Source: Clostridia bacterium (GTDB lineage Bacteria; Bacillota; Clostridia; Oscillospirales; Acutalibacteraceae). Taken from it: DNA of 63,133 nucleotides. The DNA lies in NCBI GenBank assembly GCA_017415515.1, contig JAFQGI010000002.1:1-63133 (forward strand). The letters run 5' to 3'. The notes beneath the pieces were generated by a model. It saw only the letters and a program-made list of their open reading frames with translations. It did not search any database and was not told the origin of the DNA. The position numbers and the translations under genes were made by a program. Of the stretch, positions 53,053 through 60,341 are shown piece after piece (position 1 is the first letter of the stretch; every line of letters begins with the position of its first letter).

Positions 53053-53724
53053 ATGATTTACGCGATTGCCATTGACGGTCCCGCCGGTGCGGGCAAAAGC
53101 ACCATCGCCAAAATCTTGGCGAAAGAACTGGAACTGATCTACGTGGACACCGGTGCGCTGTACCGCACCATCGGCTACTACGTCACCTCCCAGGGCATCG
53201 ACACCGCCGACACCGAGGCGGTGGTGGCCGCTCTGGACGGGCTTAAAGTGGAACTGAAATACGTGGAGGGCGTTCAGCGGGTGTTCGCCAACGGCGAGGA
53301 TGTCAGCGACCTGATCCGCACCCCCGCCATCTCTATGGCGGCCTCCGCCGTCTCCGCCATCCCCGCGGTGCGCGCCTATCTGCTGGACACCCAGCGGAGC
53401 ATCGCCGCCACCCACTCGGTGGTGATGGACGGCCGCGACATCGGCACCGTCATCCTGCCGGATGCCAAAATCAAGATTTTCCTCTCCGCCAGTCCCGAGT
53501 CCCGCGCCCAGCGTCGCTTTGACGAGCTGCAGGCGAAGGGCGACCCCGCCACTTATGAGGAAGTGCTGGCGGATATGATCAAGCGGGACTATGACGACAG
53601 CCACCGCGCCATCGCCCCGTTGAAGCAGGCGGAGGACGCCATCCCCGTGGACACCAGCGGCGAGACGCTGGAGCAGTCGGTGGCACGGATGAAAGAGATC
53701 GTCTATAAGAAATTAGCTGAATAA
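53053..53724 (+). CDS. cmk: Cytidylate kinase
   Basis: Phosphorylates CMP and dCMP. This 223-residue protein has the P-loop IAIDGPAGAGKSTIAK, YVDTGALYRTIGYY, VVMDGRDIGTVILPDA, FLSASPESRAQRRFDEL and DYDDSHRAIAPL. The length is normal. ATG 53053 follows GAGGAGTG; the open frame upstream belongs to the tail of the previous gene. ispH starts 12 bases later. Confidence 0.96.
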   Translation: MIYAIAIDGPAGAGKSTIAKILAKELELIYVDTGALYRTIGYYVTSQGIDTADTEAVVAALDGLKVELKYVEGVQRVFANGEDVSDLIRTPAISMAASAVSAIPAVRAYLLDTQRSIAATHSVVMDGRDIGTVILPDAKIKIFLSASPESRAQRRFDELQAKGDPATYEEVLADMIKRDYDDSHRAIAPLKQAEDAIPVDTSGETLEQSVARMKEIVYKKLAE

Positions 53725-53736
53725 GGAGTTTGCCCT

Positions 53737-55770
53737 ATGCCTGTCCGTCTTGCCGAAAGCGCCGGATTCTGCTTTGGCGTCAATAACGCGGTCAACCAAG
53801 TCTACCGTCTGCTGGACGAAGGGGAAAAGGTGTGTACCTTAGGCCCCATCATCCACAACCCTCAGGTGGTGGACAAGCTGGCATCCCGCGGCGTCACCAT
53901 CGTGGACGATCCCGCCGACGTACCTGCTGACAGCGTGCTGGTGATTCGCTCCCACGGCGTGCCCCAAAGCACCTACCGTCAGGTGGAAGCGCTGGGGGTG
54001 CGCTGCTGTGACGCCACCTGCCCCTTTGTGGCGAAGATTCATAAAATTGTGGATGAACACTCCGCACAGGGTGCAGTGGTGCTGATCGCCGGCAACCCCG
54101 AACACCCTGAGGTGTTGGGCATCCGCGGCCACTGTCACGGTGAGGAATACTGCTTCCACGACGAGGAAGAACTGGAGAATTTATTAGTGTCCCATCCTGA
54201 GTGGGACAAAACGCCCTGCATCATGGTGGCACAGACCACTTTTAACAAAACAATTTGGAAAAAGTGCGAAAAAATCGCAAAAAAACTCTGTACAAATGTA
54301 AAAATCTTTGATACAATATGCAGAGCTACTGCTAAAAGGCAGGAGGAGGCCATCTCCCTCGCCCAGCAGTGCGATCAAATGGTTATTGTCGGCGGACGAG
54401 AGAGTTCCAATACCGCCAAATTGCGCGACGTGTGCGCCGCCTACTGCCCCACCCTTTGGGTCGAGACAGCGGACGAGCTGCCCCGTGACCGCTTTTTGCC
54501 CGGTATGACGGTCGGTTTGACCGCCGGAGCATCCACCCCGGCCGATATTATAAAGGAGGTACACACAAAAATGTCCGAAATCATGAACAACGAATCCCTG
54601 GAAAAAAACTATGAGGAGATGAGCTCTGAAGAGTTTGCCGCCGCCATCGACGCGACTCTGCAGAATCCGACTGACGATAAAGTCCGCGGTCTGGTCGTTA
54701 GCATTGCGCCCAACGAGGTACAGGTCGAAGTCATCGGCCGCAAGCAGACCGGCTACATTCCGATCGATGAGCTGTCCAACGATCCCTCTGCCGATCCCCA
54801 CGACCTGGTGAAGGTGGGCGACGAGCTGTTGCTGCTCATCATGCGCACCAACGATCAGGAAGGCACCATCATGCTGTCTAAGAAGCGCGTTGACGCTCTC
54901 AAGGGCTGGCAGATCGTTGTGGATGCCGAGGCTGAGGGCGCCATCCTGGATGGCGTTGTCACCGAGGTCATCAAGGGCGGCGTGCTGGTGGTCACCAACG
55001 GTGTCCGCGTGTTCGTTCCCGCTTCCCACGCCTCTGTGGGTCGCATGGAGGATCTGAGCCCCCTGAAGGGTCAGAACGTCCAGCTGAAGATCCTGGAGGT
55101 CAACCAGAACCGCCGTCACGCTGTCGGCTCCATCCGTCTGGTGGCTCAGGCCGCCCGCAAGGAGCAGGAGGCCGCTTTCTGGGCTCAGGCCGAGGTCGGC
55201 CAGGAGTACACCGGCGCCGTCAAGTCCCTGACTTCCTATGGTGCTTTCGTGGACCTGGGCGGTGTGGACGGTATGGTGCACATCTCCGAGATGTCCTGGA
55301 GCCGCATTAAGCATCCCTCTGAGGTGATGAACGTGGGCGACACCGTCACCGTTTACATCAAGGCTCTGGATGCCGAGAAGCGCAAGATTTCTCTGGGCTA
55401 TCGCAAGACCGAGGACAACCCCTGGGAGATCTTCAAGGCTCAGTATCCCGTGGATTCCATCGTCACCGCCAAGGTTGTGGGCATGACCACCTTCGGTGTG
55501 TTCGCTCAGATCATCCCCGGCATCGACGGTCTGGTGCACATCAGCCAGATTGCCAACCACCGCGTGGAGAAGCCCCAGGACGAGCTGCAGGTCGGTCAGG
55601 AGATCACCGCGAAGATCACCGCCATCGACTATGACCGCAAGCGCATCAGCCTGAGCATCCGTGCTCTGCTGGAGCCCGAAGCTCCCGCTGAGGTGGAGGC
55701 TCCCGCCGAGGAGGCCGTTGAGGCCCCCGCTGAGGAAGCTGTCGCTGAGGAGGCTCCCGTCGAGGAGTAA
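53737..55770 (+). CDS. ispH: Fused IspH (HMBPP reductase) and ribosomal protein S1-type protein
   Basis: A 677-residue fusion known from Clostridia. Residues 1-278 are IspH, the 4Fe-4S enzyme that makes IPP and DMAPP. They contain SAGFCFGVNNAV (Cys 12), RSHGVP, DATCPFVAK (Cys 95), IAGNPEHPEV and DTICRATAKRQ (Cys 195). Residues from about 300 form four S1 RNA-binding domains (typical strands GYIPIDEL, VRVFVPASHAS, SYGAFVDLGGVDGMVHISEM, GVFAQIIPGIDGLVHISQI). The last 30 residues are an acidic Ala/Pro/Glu tail. Codon use shifts to GCT, CGT and CTG in the S1 half. An internal promoter and ribosome-binding site precede the S1 half. Confidence 0.95.
   Translation: MPVRLAESAGFCFGVNNAVNQVYRLLDEGEKVCTLGPIIHNPQVVDKLASRGVTIVDDPADVPADSVLVIRSHGVPQSTYRQVEALGVRCCDATCPFVAKIHKIVDEHSAQGAVVLIAGNPEHPEVLGIRGHCHGEEYCFHDEEELENLLVSHPEWDKTPCIMVAQTTFNKTIWKKCEKIAKKLCTNVKIFDTICRATAKRQEEAISLAQQCDQMVIVGGRESSNTAKLRDVCAAYCPTLWVETADELPRDRFLPGMTVGLTAGASTPADIIKEVHTKMSEIMNNESLEKNYEEMSSEEFAAAIDATLQNPTDDKVRGLVVSIAPNEVQVEVIGRKQTGYIPIDELSNDPSADPHDLVKVGDELLLLIMRTNDQEGTIMLSKKRVDALKGWQIVVDAEAEGAILDGVVTEVIKGGVLVVTNGVRVFVPASHASVGRMEDLSPLKGQNVQLKILEVNQNRRHAVGSIRLVAQAARKEQEAAFWAQAEVGQEYTGAVKSLTSYGAFVDLGGVDGMVHISEMSWSRIKHPSEVMNVGDTVTVYIKALDAEKRKISLGYRKTEDNPWEIFKAQYPVDSIVTAKVVGMTTFGVFAQIIPGIDGLVHISQIANHRVEKPQDELQVGQEITAKITAIDYDRKRISLSIRALLEPEAPAEVEAPAEEAVEAPAEEAVAEEAPVEE
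54289..54317 (+). promoter_or_regulatory. Possible internal promoter inside the ispH part
   Basis: TGTACA (54289-54294), 17-base spacer, TACAAT (54312-54317), in an unusual A-rich patch (54243-54320) of an otherwise GC-rich gene. It points towards the S1 half. Confidence 0.45.
54553..54573 (+). promoter_or_regulatory. Internal Shine-Dalgarno and ATG for the S1 half
   Basis: A full AAGGAGGT (54553-54560) lies ten bases before an in-frame ATG at 54571 (M-S-E-I-M-N-N), exactly where IspH ends. Translation from here would give a free 399-residue S1 protein. Confidence 0.6.
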
Positions 55771-55788
55771 TCTCCAAATAGGAATGAG

Positions 55789-55826
55789 AAAACCGACCCT
55801 GATTTTCAGGGTCGGTTTTTTGTTTT
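55789..55826 (+). terminator. Terminator after ispH-S1
   Basis: AAAACCGACCCTGA, loop TTT, TCAGGGTCGGTTTT, then TTGTTTTG. A near-identical stem ends the gene at 57709. Confidence 0.9.
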
Positions 55827-55849
55827 GGCGGACAACGTACACCCTCCAT

Positions 55850-56037
55850 AGCCTCCCCTTGAGGTTGATTTCCCCCGATGGCGGGGGAAAATGTCACCGC
55901 AGGTGACAAAAGGGGGGCCGTTTCGCGGCGAGCGAAAAGACGGATGAGGTGTTTCAAAAGATAACGCCGTCTGCGGACGGCTACACCTCATCAGCCACGG
56001 CTTGCGCCGTGCCAGCTTCCCCTCAAGGGGAAGCCTT
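55850..56037. repeat. Dispersed palindromic element R1, composite copy
   Basis: Left end GCCTCCCCTTGAGG, then an insertion-like block with CCCCCG-ATGG-CGGGGG and GTCACC-GCAG-GTGAC, then GATGAGGTG, hairpin GCCGTC-TGC-GGACGGC, CACCTCATC, hairpin CACGGC-TTGC-GCCGTG, and right end CTTCCCCTCAAGGGGAAG. It looks like R1 with a second palindromic unit nested in its left half. Confidence 0.75.
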
Positions 56038-56063
56038 GTCCCTCACCGACTTTGAATTACCTC

Positions 56064-56092
56064 TTGCCTTTTAGCTCCTCTTGTGATAAGAT
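56064..56092 (+). promoter_or_regulatory. Promoter of leader copy B
   Basis: -35 TTGCCT (56064-56069), 17-base spacer, -10 TAAGAT (56087-56092). The distance from the -10 to the closing stem of the leader is nearly the same as in copy A. Confidence 0.6.
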
Positions 56093-56098
56093 AAAAAG

Positions 56099-56328
56099 TG
56101 CCAAACAAATCTAAATAGCAAATGTAGGGTAACATTTCCTCCTTGGGGGAAGTGTATATCTTTATTTGTTTTACACAAAATGCTTGGAGGATCGGGTAAA
56201 AACACGATTTCTCCACCGAGTGTTTTGTGTGGCTTTGCCCTGCAATTGCATTTAGGATTTGTTTGGCGACAAAAGGAGTTATCGTGCTTTTCGGTGCGAC
56301 AGCTTCAGTTGTCGCACTTTTTTATTTT
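56099..56328 (+). promoter_or_regulatory. Candidate structured leader RNA with terminator, copy B (divergent)
   Basis: Closing stem from CCAAACAAATC (56101-56111 and on to 56121) with its complement ending GATTTGTTTGG (56246-56266). Second stem ACACAAAATGCTTGG (56173-56187) with CCGAGTGTTTTGTGT (56216-56230). Apical loop GGGTAAAAACACGAT: AAAAACACGAT (56198-56208) pairs with ATCGTGCTTTT (56281-56291), one mismatch. Terminator GTGCGACAGC / GTTGTCGCAC (56294-56317), TTTTTTATTTT, then AGGAGG. Layout as in A and C but sequences of the stems differ while still pairing. Confidence 0.68.
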
Positions 56329-56341
56329 AGGAGGAAAGAAA

Positions 56342-57709
56342 ATGATCCGAAAAAGCATCGCTCTTTTACTGGCACTTACCCTGCTGCTGTGCGGCACTGC
56401 CTGCGGCAAGCAAACGGCAGAAAAGCCCACCGACAGCAACGCGGACGACAATCCGCCCGCCTCGGTGGTCATCCCAGACTATACCATAGAGGATTACTTA
56501 GCCGCTATCGACCGGGGCGACTACGAGACCGTGTTGGTTTGGCTGGCACAGTACGCTGACACCGACATCCTGAATGACGAGCGCATCGTTGACTTTTTGA
56601 ACAAGATTGCCATCCTGCCTGTGGAAATACATCAGGGCGACCAGCACGACCTCTATTCTTACGATGAAAAGGGACACCTGATCAAAATAGAAAGTGTGTA
56701 CGACGGAGAACATTCCACCCACGAATATCCCCACGACGAGCACGGCAATCTGATAGACGAAGATATCATCCGTGAATACGACGCAAACGGTAACGTGGTA
56801 AGATTTGTCAGCACCAAAGTCTTCCCTTACGAGAGCGTCTTCACCTATAACGATAAGCAGCAACTCGTCCGCGAAGAGTATACCTATGAGGGTTCTGAAC
56901 CCGTAGTTTGCACGTATACCTACAACGAAAACGGACAACTGTTGGCCTTCCGCACCAGCAATGGCAACTATCGTATCTACACTTACGACGAAGACGGTAG
57001 ACTCATCGGTCAAGAATACGACAACCCCGAACCGCGTAAAGCCACTTTCTTCTACGATGAGGAAGGTCGGTACTTAGGCTATCGCTCCGCATCTCTGTCG
57101 GGAGACTCGGTGAGAGAAACGACCTATACCTACTACACCTATGACGGTAAAGACTACGTGCTGACCTATAAAGACGCCAACGAGGACAGCTATATAGACG
57201 AAACGATCTATACCTACGAAAAAGACCGCCTGATAAGCGAAAAACGCATCAGAAACGGCGAAACCATTAGCGAAACCGTGTACACCTACAACGAGGACGG
57301 TCGCCTGCTGAACAAGAACGTTTCCCACAACGGTGAGATGTACTCCGAAAGCGCCTACACCTATCAAGACGGCAAGCTCGTCTCGATTACCGAAACCCGT
57401 AACAACGGCAACGTGACGGAATACACCTACACCTACAACGAAAACGGCGATATTGCCACCATCTCCGCGGGTGACATAACCTACAACGGATACGGCGTGT
57501 GTACGTCGTTTATCATCGAGGAGGCCGATATTCGCCGCACCTATCGGGTGATGTATTACCCCGACGGCTTACCGGAGTGTTTGCCAGAGGCTCACAGCTA
57601 CACATTGAACAACCTGGTGTGGTTCCGCGGCGTGCCCGAAGCACCGCAAGCGGAGATGCCCATTATTCCGACCGATGAACTACCGTACGGTGTAATCAAA
57701 TTCTATTGA
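56342..57709 (+). CDS. Lipoprotein with YD/RHS-like repeats, downstream of structured leader
   Basis: A 455-residue surface lipoprotein. Signal with lipobox G-T-A-C, charged linker, a short helical part (VVIPDYTIEDYLAAIDRGDYE), then at least nine Y-[TD]-Y-[DN]-x-x-G-x-L units (YSYDEKGHLI, FTYNDKQQLV, YTYNENGQLL, YTYDEDGRLI, FYDEEGRYL, YTYNEDGRLL, YTYNENGDIA). It resembles the gene at 5016 in size and pattern but not closely in sequence. ATG 56342 follows AGGAGGAA; the frame is open through the leader. Its expression should depend on read-through of the leader terminator. Confidence 0.76.
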   Translation: MIRKSIALLLALTLLLCGTACGKQTAEKPTDSNADDNPPASVVIPDYTIEDYLAAIDRGDYETVLVWLAQYADTDILNDERIVDFLNKIAILPVEIHQGDQHDLYSYDEKGHLIKIESVYDGEHSTHEYPHDEHGNLIDEDIIREYDANGNVVRFVSTKVFPYESVFTYNDKQQLVREEYTYEGSEPVVCTYTYNENGQLLAFRTSNGNYRIYTYDEDGRLIGQEYDNPEPRKATFFYDEEGRYLGYRSASLSGDSVRETTYTYYTYDGKDYVLTYKDANEDSYIDETIYTYEKDRLISEKRIRNGETISETVYTYNEDGRLLNKNVSHNGEMYSESAYTYQDGKLVSITETRNNGNVTEYTYTYNENGDIATISAGDITYNGYGVCTSFIIEEADIRRTYRVMYYPDGLPECLPEAHSYTLNNLVWFRGVPEAPQAEMPIIPTDELPYGVIKFY

Positions 57710-57792
57710 TCTATCGTTTATCCCTACAACCCACCACCTGGCGGTTGTCACCATCCCCTGACAGTTGGACGCAAGATAAATTTCTGCGCAAC

Positions 57793-57834
57793 TCAAAAAA
57801 CCGACCCTGATTTTTCAGGGTCGGTTTTTTGTTG
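57793..57834 (+). terminator. Terminator after the YD lipoprotein gene
   Basis: AAAAACCGACCCTGA, loop, TCAGGGTCGGTTTTT, then TGTTG. The stem is nearly the same as that at 55789. Confidence 0.88.
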
Positions 57835-57965
57835 TAATTTTACCGATTGGTAATCAGTGTCCTGTTTTTGTCCCACTGGCTATGCTATCCTATTAACAGA
57901 ACAAGTGATTCGCCCTATTAAGCAAACAAAAAACGAACATTTTTTCGGATTTTTTCAAAAAAGGC

Positions 57966-57993
57966 TTGATTTTCTCAAAAAAGTCGTTATAAT
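57966..57993 (+). promoter_or_regulatory. Promoter of the small membrane protein gene
   Basis: -35 TTGATT (57966-57971), 16-base spacer, -10 TATAAT (57988-57993). The two LexA-type boxes start eight bases after the -10. Confidence 0.72.
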
Positions 57994-58000
57994 GAAAATA

Positions 58001-58025
58001 GAACACTTGTTCGGAACGCTTGTTC
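58001..58025. promoter_or_regulatory. Two LexA-type (SOS) boxes in tandem
   Basis: GAACACTTGTTC (58001-58012) and GAACGCTTGTTC (58014-58025) both fit GAAC-N4-GTTC, the LexA/DinR site of Firmicutes. A further half-site, CGAAC, lies at 58031-58035. They cover the transcription start. Confidence 0.72.
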
Positions 58026-58057
58026 GATTTCGAACTTCGATATAGGAGGTAGGATGT

Positions 58058-58405
58058 ATGTTTACGTTATTCATTGATTTAGGTTTGGCTTTGGTGGCGG
58101 CGCTGATGCTGCTCAAAGGGCATTACCACATCACCCGTCAGATCGCGGCGGTGCCGCTGGTGGTGGCGCTGGTGGACGCTTCCTTTGCGACACAGCTCCA
58201 GCTCTCCCTCACCCCGGTGGTCTCCACCCTGCTGGTGGCGCTGCAAGTGATCATTCTGACGGTCAGCGTCGGCGTGCTTCGGGAGGATATGGCTCGCGCC
58301 CGCCAGAAGCGTGCCCGCCGTCGCCGCGAAGAGGACTTTGCCCGTGCCCGCGCCTCTCTCCACACGGTAGAGGTGCGGCACAACTGCCTGCATCATGCGG
58401 CCTAA
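58058..58405 (+). CDS. Small membrane protein with Arg-rich tail, predicted SOS gene
   Basis: A 115-residue protein. It has two or three hydrophobic segments (about 2-20, 29-44, 51-75: STLLVALQVIILTVSVGVL), then a strongly basic stretch (ARARQKRARRRREED) and a His/Cys tail (RHNCLHHAA). I do not recognise the family. TAGGAGGT lies seven bases before ATG 58058; another ATG at 58054 is out of frame. The tandem GAAC-N4-GTTC boxes over its promoter predict induction by DNA damage, which is reminiscent of small SOS division inhibitors, but there is no LysM or other shared motif. Confidence 0.68.
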   Translation: MFTLFIDLGLALVAALMLLKGHYHITRQIAAVPLVVALVDASFATQLQLSLTPVVSTLLVALQVIILTVSVGVLREDMARARQKRARRRREEDFARARASLHTVEVRHNCLHHAA

Positions 58406-58407
58406 AC

Positions 58408-58436
58408 TTGACAAACGGCACTTTTTGCGGTAAACT
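58408..58436 (+). promoter_or_regulatory. Promoter of rnpB
   Basis: Consensus -35 TTGACA (58408-58413), 17-base spacer, -10 TAAACT (58431-58436). It begins three bases after the preceding stop. Confidence 0.82.
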
Positions 58437-58442
58437 GATAGC

Positions 58443-58813
58443 CTGAGTGAGCTGAACAGCCGCGTGGGCGGGCAACCGCACATGAGGAAAGTCCGAGCTT
58501 CACAGGGCAGGATAACGGCTAACGGCCGCCGGGGGTGACCCTAGGGAAAGTGCAACAGAAATATACCGCCTATGGCTTGGCTTATGCCTTGAGTGCGTGG
58601 CAACACGCCGCCCATAGGTAAGGGTGGAAAGGCGAGGTAAGAGCTCACCGGCGCATTGGAGACAATGCGGCCCTGTAAACCCTATCCGAAGCAACTTCGA
58701 CCGGAGCGATACATTGGCCCGATGTGCTCCAACGGAAGGCTAGAGCCGTCTGGCAACAGGCGGCCCAGATAGATGGCTGTTCACGACAGAACTCGGCTTA
58801 CAGGCTCACTCAA
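58443..58813 (+). ncRNA. rnpB: RNase P RNA, bacterial class A
   Basis: The catalytic RNA that matures tRNA 5' ends. P1 is GAGTGAGC (58445-58452) with GCTCACTC (58804-58811). The conserved core is visible: GAGGAAAGTCCGAGCTTC, then ACAGGGCAGGATAACGGC, GGGTGACCCTAGGGAAAGTG with CAACAGAAATATACC, and towards the 3' end GATAGATGGCTGTTC and ACAGAACTCGGCTTACAGG. The Gly-Pro-like ANAG-type order is that of class A. Ends are set by P1 and by the promoter. Confidence 0.96.
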
Positions 58814-58827
58814 ACTTTACAGAGATC

Positions 58828-58860
58828 GGCTCACACGTTTGTGTGAGCCTTTTTCTTGTT
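58828..58860 (+). terminator. Terminator after rnpB
   Basis: GGCTCACAC, loop GTTT, GTGTGAGCC, then TTTTTCTTGTTTTT. Confidence 0.88.
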
Positions 58861-58886
58861 TTTACGCCGTATTTTTTATGAAAGTC

Positions 58887-58916
58887 TTTACATTTATTTC
58901 TCTTTTATGTTATAAT
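58887..58916 (+). promoter_or_regulatory. Promoter of the DivIVA-like gene
   Basis: -35 TTTACA (58887-58892), 18-base spacer, -10 TATAAT (58911-58916). Confidence 0.7.
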
Positions 58917-58978
58917 GTTTTAAATATAAGGATAATTGTATCATTATGGATGATGAACATAGAGAGGATGTGGCATAT

Positions 58979-59785
58979 ATGGCTCAAAACGGTATGTTCC
59001 GAAATGCACTCAGAGGCTTCCATAAACAAGACGTTTTGCAGTATATTGACGAGATTACTGCCGCTTGGAACGAGGAGCGCAAAGCGCTGGACCAAACTGC
59101 CAACGATGCCGTAGCGGCCAAGGAGGCCATGCAGGCCGCCGCCGACGAGGCGCAGGCGCAGGCCGCCGCCGCCACCGAGCAGCAGCAGATTGCCGAAACC
59201 CAGCTGGCAGAGGTGCAGCAAAAGCTGTACGACACCACCGCCGATCTGACCGTAGCCGCCACCACCATTGAGGAGATGGCCACCCAGTTGGAGGAGGCCC
59301 AACGCCGCCTGGCACAGCTGGAACAGGAGTTGGCCACCACCGCCAATGAGCGGGACACCGCCATCGCCGACCTGGCAGATGCCAAGGCCCAGCTCACCGC
59401 CGCCGAAGGCACAGCCCGCCAGTTGGAGGAGAGCCGCCAGCAAGCGACCCGCCAAACCGAACAGATCGCTTCTCTGCGCCAGACCATCGACCGCTACGAG
59501 GCCGTGGTGGGCAGCGCTGACGCCGTCGGCCAAAAGGTAGATGGCATCGTCCGTCCCTACATTGCTCAGACCGGTCGTCAGGCGGATGCGGCGCTCAGCA
59601 ACGTGCAAGCCACCCTGGACGCCCTGTTGGCACAGTTGAACGAATTGCAAGCCGGCCTCGGCGAAACCCGCTCGGCCTTGCAGCAGTCCACCGCTGACAG
59701 CGACAACCGCGTGGCCTCCGCTTTGGACGACTGGCTGACCTCCGCCCAGAGCATCAACGGCAACAGCCGTCACTTTTTTCCGTAA
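58979..59785 (+). CDS. DivIVA-like coiled-coil protein (apparent frameshift at the end)
   Basis: A 268-residue protein as read. The N-terminus is DivIVA/GpsB-like: MFRNALRGFHKQDVLQYIDEI, the part that binds curved membrane. Residues about 35-190 are one long Ala/Gln/Glu-rich coiled coil. A second helical part follows and the frame stops just after a run of six T (59774-59779). The next frame continues with a Pro-rich linker and a basic tail (see 59802), which suggests that the real protein is about 67 residues longer. ATG 58979 is preferred because GAGAGG precedes it and the motif follows; ATG 58946 is the alternative. Confidence 0.8.
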   Translation: MAQNGMFRNALRGFHKQDVLQYIDEITAAWNEERKALDQTANDAVAAKEAMQAAADEAQAQAAAATEQQQIAETQLAEVQQKLYDTTADLTVAATTIEEMATQLEEAQRRLAQLEQELATTANERDTAIADLADAKAQLTAAEGTARQLEESRQQATRQTEQIASLRQTIDRYEAVVGSADAVGQKVDGIVRPYIAQTGRQADAALSNVQATLDALLAQLNELQAGLGETRSALQQSTADSDNRVASALDDWLTSAQSINGNSRHFFP

Positions 59786-59987
59786 TCCGCCCGCCCCTGC
59801 TGTGATCCCGAGGCAGCCTGTGCCGCAGCCCCTCCCCGTCTCACCGACAGCGGAGCCGGCAGCAGAATCGCTACCTCCCCGGCAAGGGAATAAGGGCGGT
59901 GGTTATCCCACCCACGTCACCCTGCGGTCCTCCCCTCGCAAAAAGGGATTTTGGGATCGGCTGGATGACTGGCTTTCGCGAAAATGA
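59781..59987 (+). pseudogene. Out-of-frame C-terminal tail of the DivIVA-like protein
   Basis: Reading one base on from the T run at 59774-59779 gives an open frame of about 68 codons with a Pro-rich linker (PRQPVPQPLPVSPTAEP), then a basic, aromatic end (KKGFWDRLDDWLSRK). It has no Shine-Dalgarno or credible start of its own; a GTG at 59802 is possible. It reads naturally as the end of the upstream protein. The break is either a sequencing or assembly error in the homopolymer, a real mutation, or slippage. Confidence 0.6.
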
Positions 59988-60041
59988 CGCTGTTTTCGCA
60001 CCAAAACCGTTCCAAAATTTTTAATATAGGAGTGTTTTATT

Positions 60042-60263
60042 ATGGCAGAACTGAAGTATGAGATTGTAAAAGAGTGCGGCGTGCTGTCCCAGTCCCCCAC
60101 CGGCTGGACCAAGGAGCTGAACCTGATCAGCTGGAACGATCGCGCCCCCAAGTACGACATTCGTGACTGGGCCCCCGATCGCACCAAGATGGGCAAGGGT
60201 GTCACCGTCTCCGCCGACGAGGTCATCCTGCTGCGTGACCTGCTCAACGAGCTGGATCTGTAA
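60042..60263 (+). CDS. PC4/YdbC family single-strand nucleic acid binding protein
   Basis: A 73-residue protein of the YdbC/PC4-like family: YEIVKECGVLSQSPTGWTKELNLISWN, PKYDIRDWAPDRTKMGKGVTVS, then a short C-terminal helix (ADEVILLRDLLNEL). The fold binds single-stranded DNA or RNA as a dimer. ATG 60042 follows TAGGAG. It is a small, separate gene with its own terminator. Confidence 0.9.
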   Translation: MAELKYEIVKECGVLSQSPTGWTKELNLISWNDRAPKYDIRDWAPDRTKMGKGVTVSADEVILLRDLLNELDL

Positions 60264-60276
60264 TCTGCAAGGAACG

Positions 60277-60309
60277 AAAAAACAGCGAGTTTCTGACTCG
60301 CTGTTTTTC
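60277..60309 (+). terminator. Terminator after the PC4-like gene
   Basis: AAACAGCGAGT, loop TTCTG, ACTCGCTGTTT, then TTCG. Confidence 0.85.
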
Positions 60310-60341
60310 GTCTGCACATTTTTTGATTAGGAGAGAGTTTT

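Noticed and set aside
54184-55842. A 552-codon open frame antisense to the S1 half of ispH-S1
   Set aside because: Antisense shadow without start signals; the plus strand has four clear S1 domains.
57857-58045. A 62-codon open frame upstream of the SOS-type small gene
   Set aside because: It runs through the promoter and both LexA-type boxes and has no ribosome-binding site.
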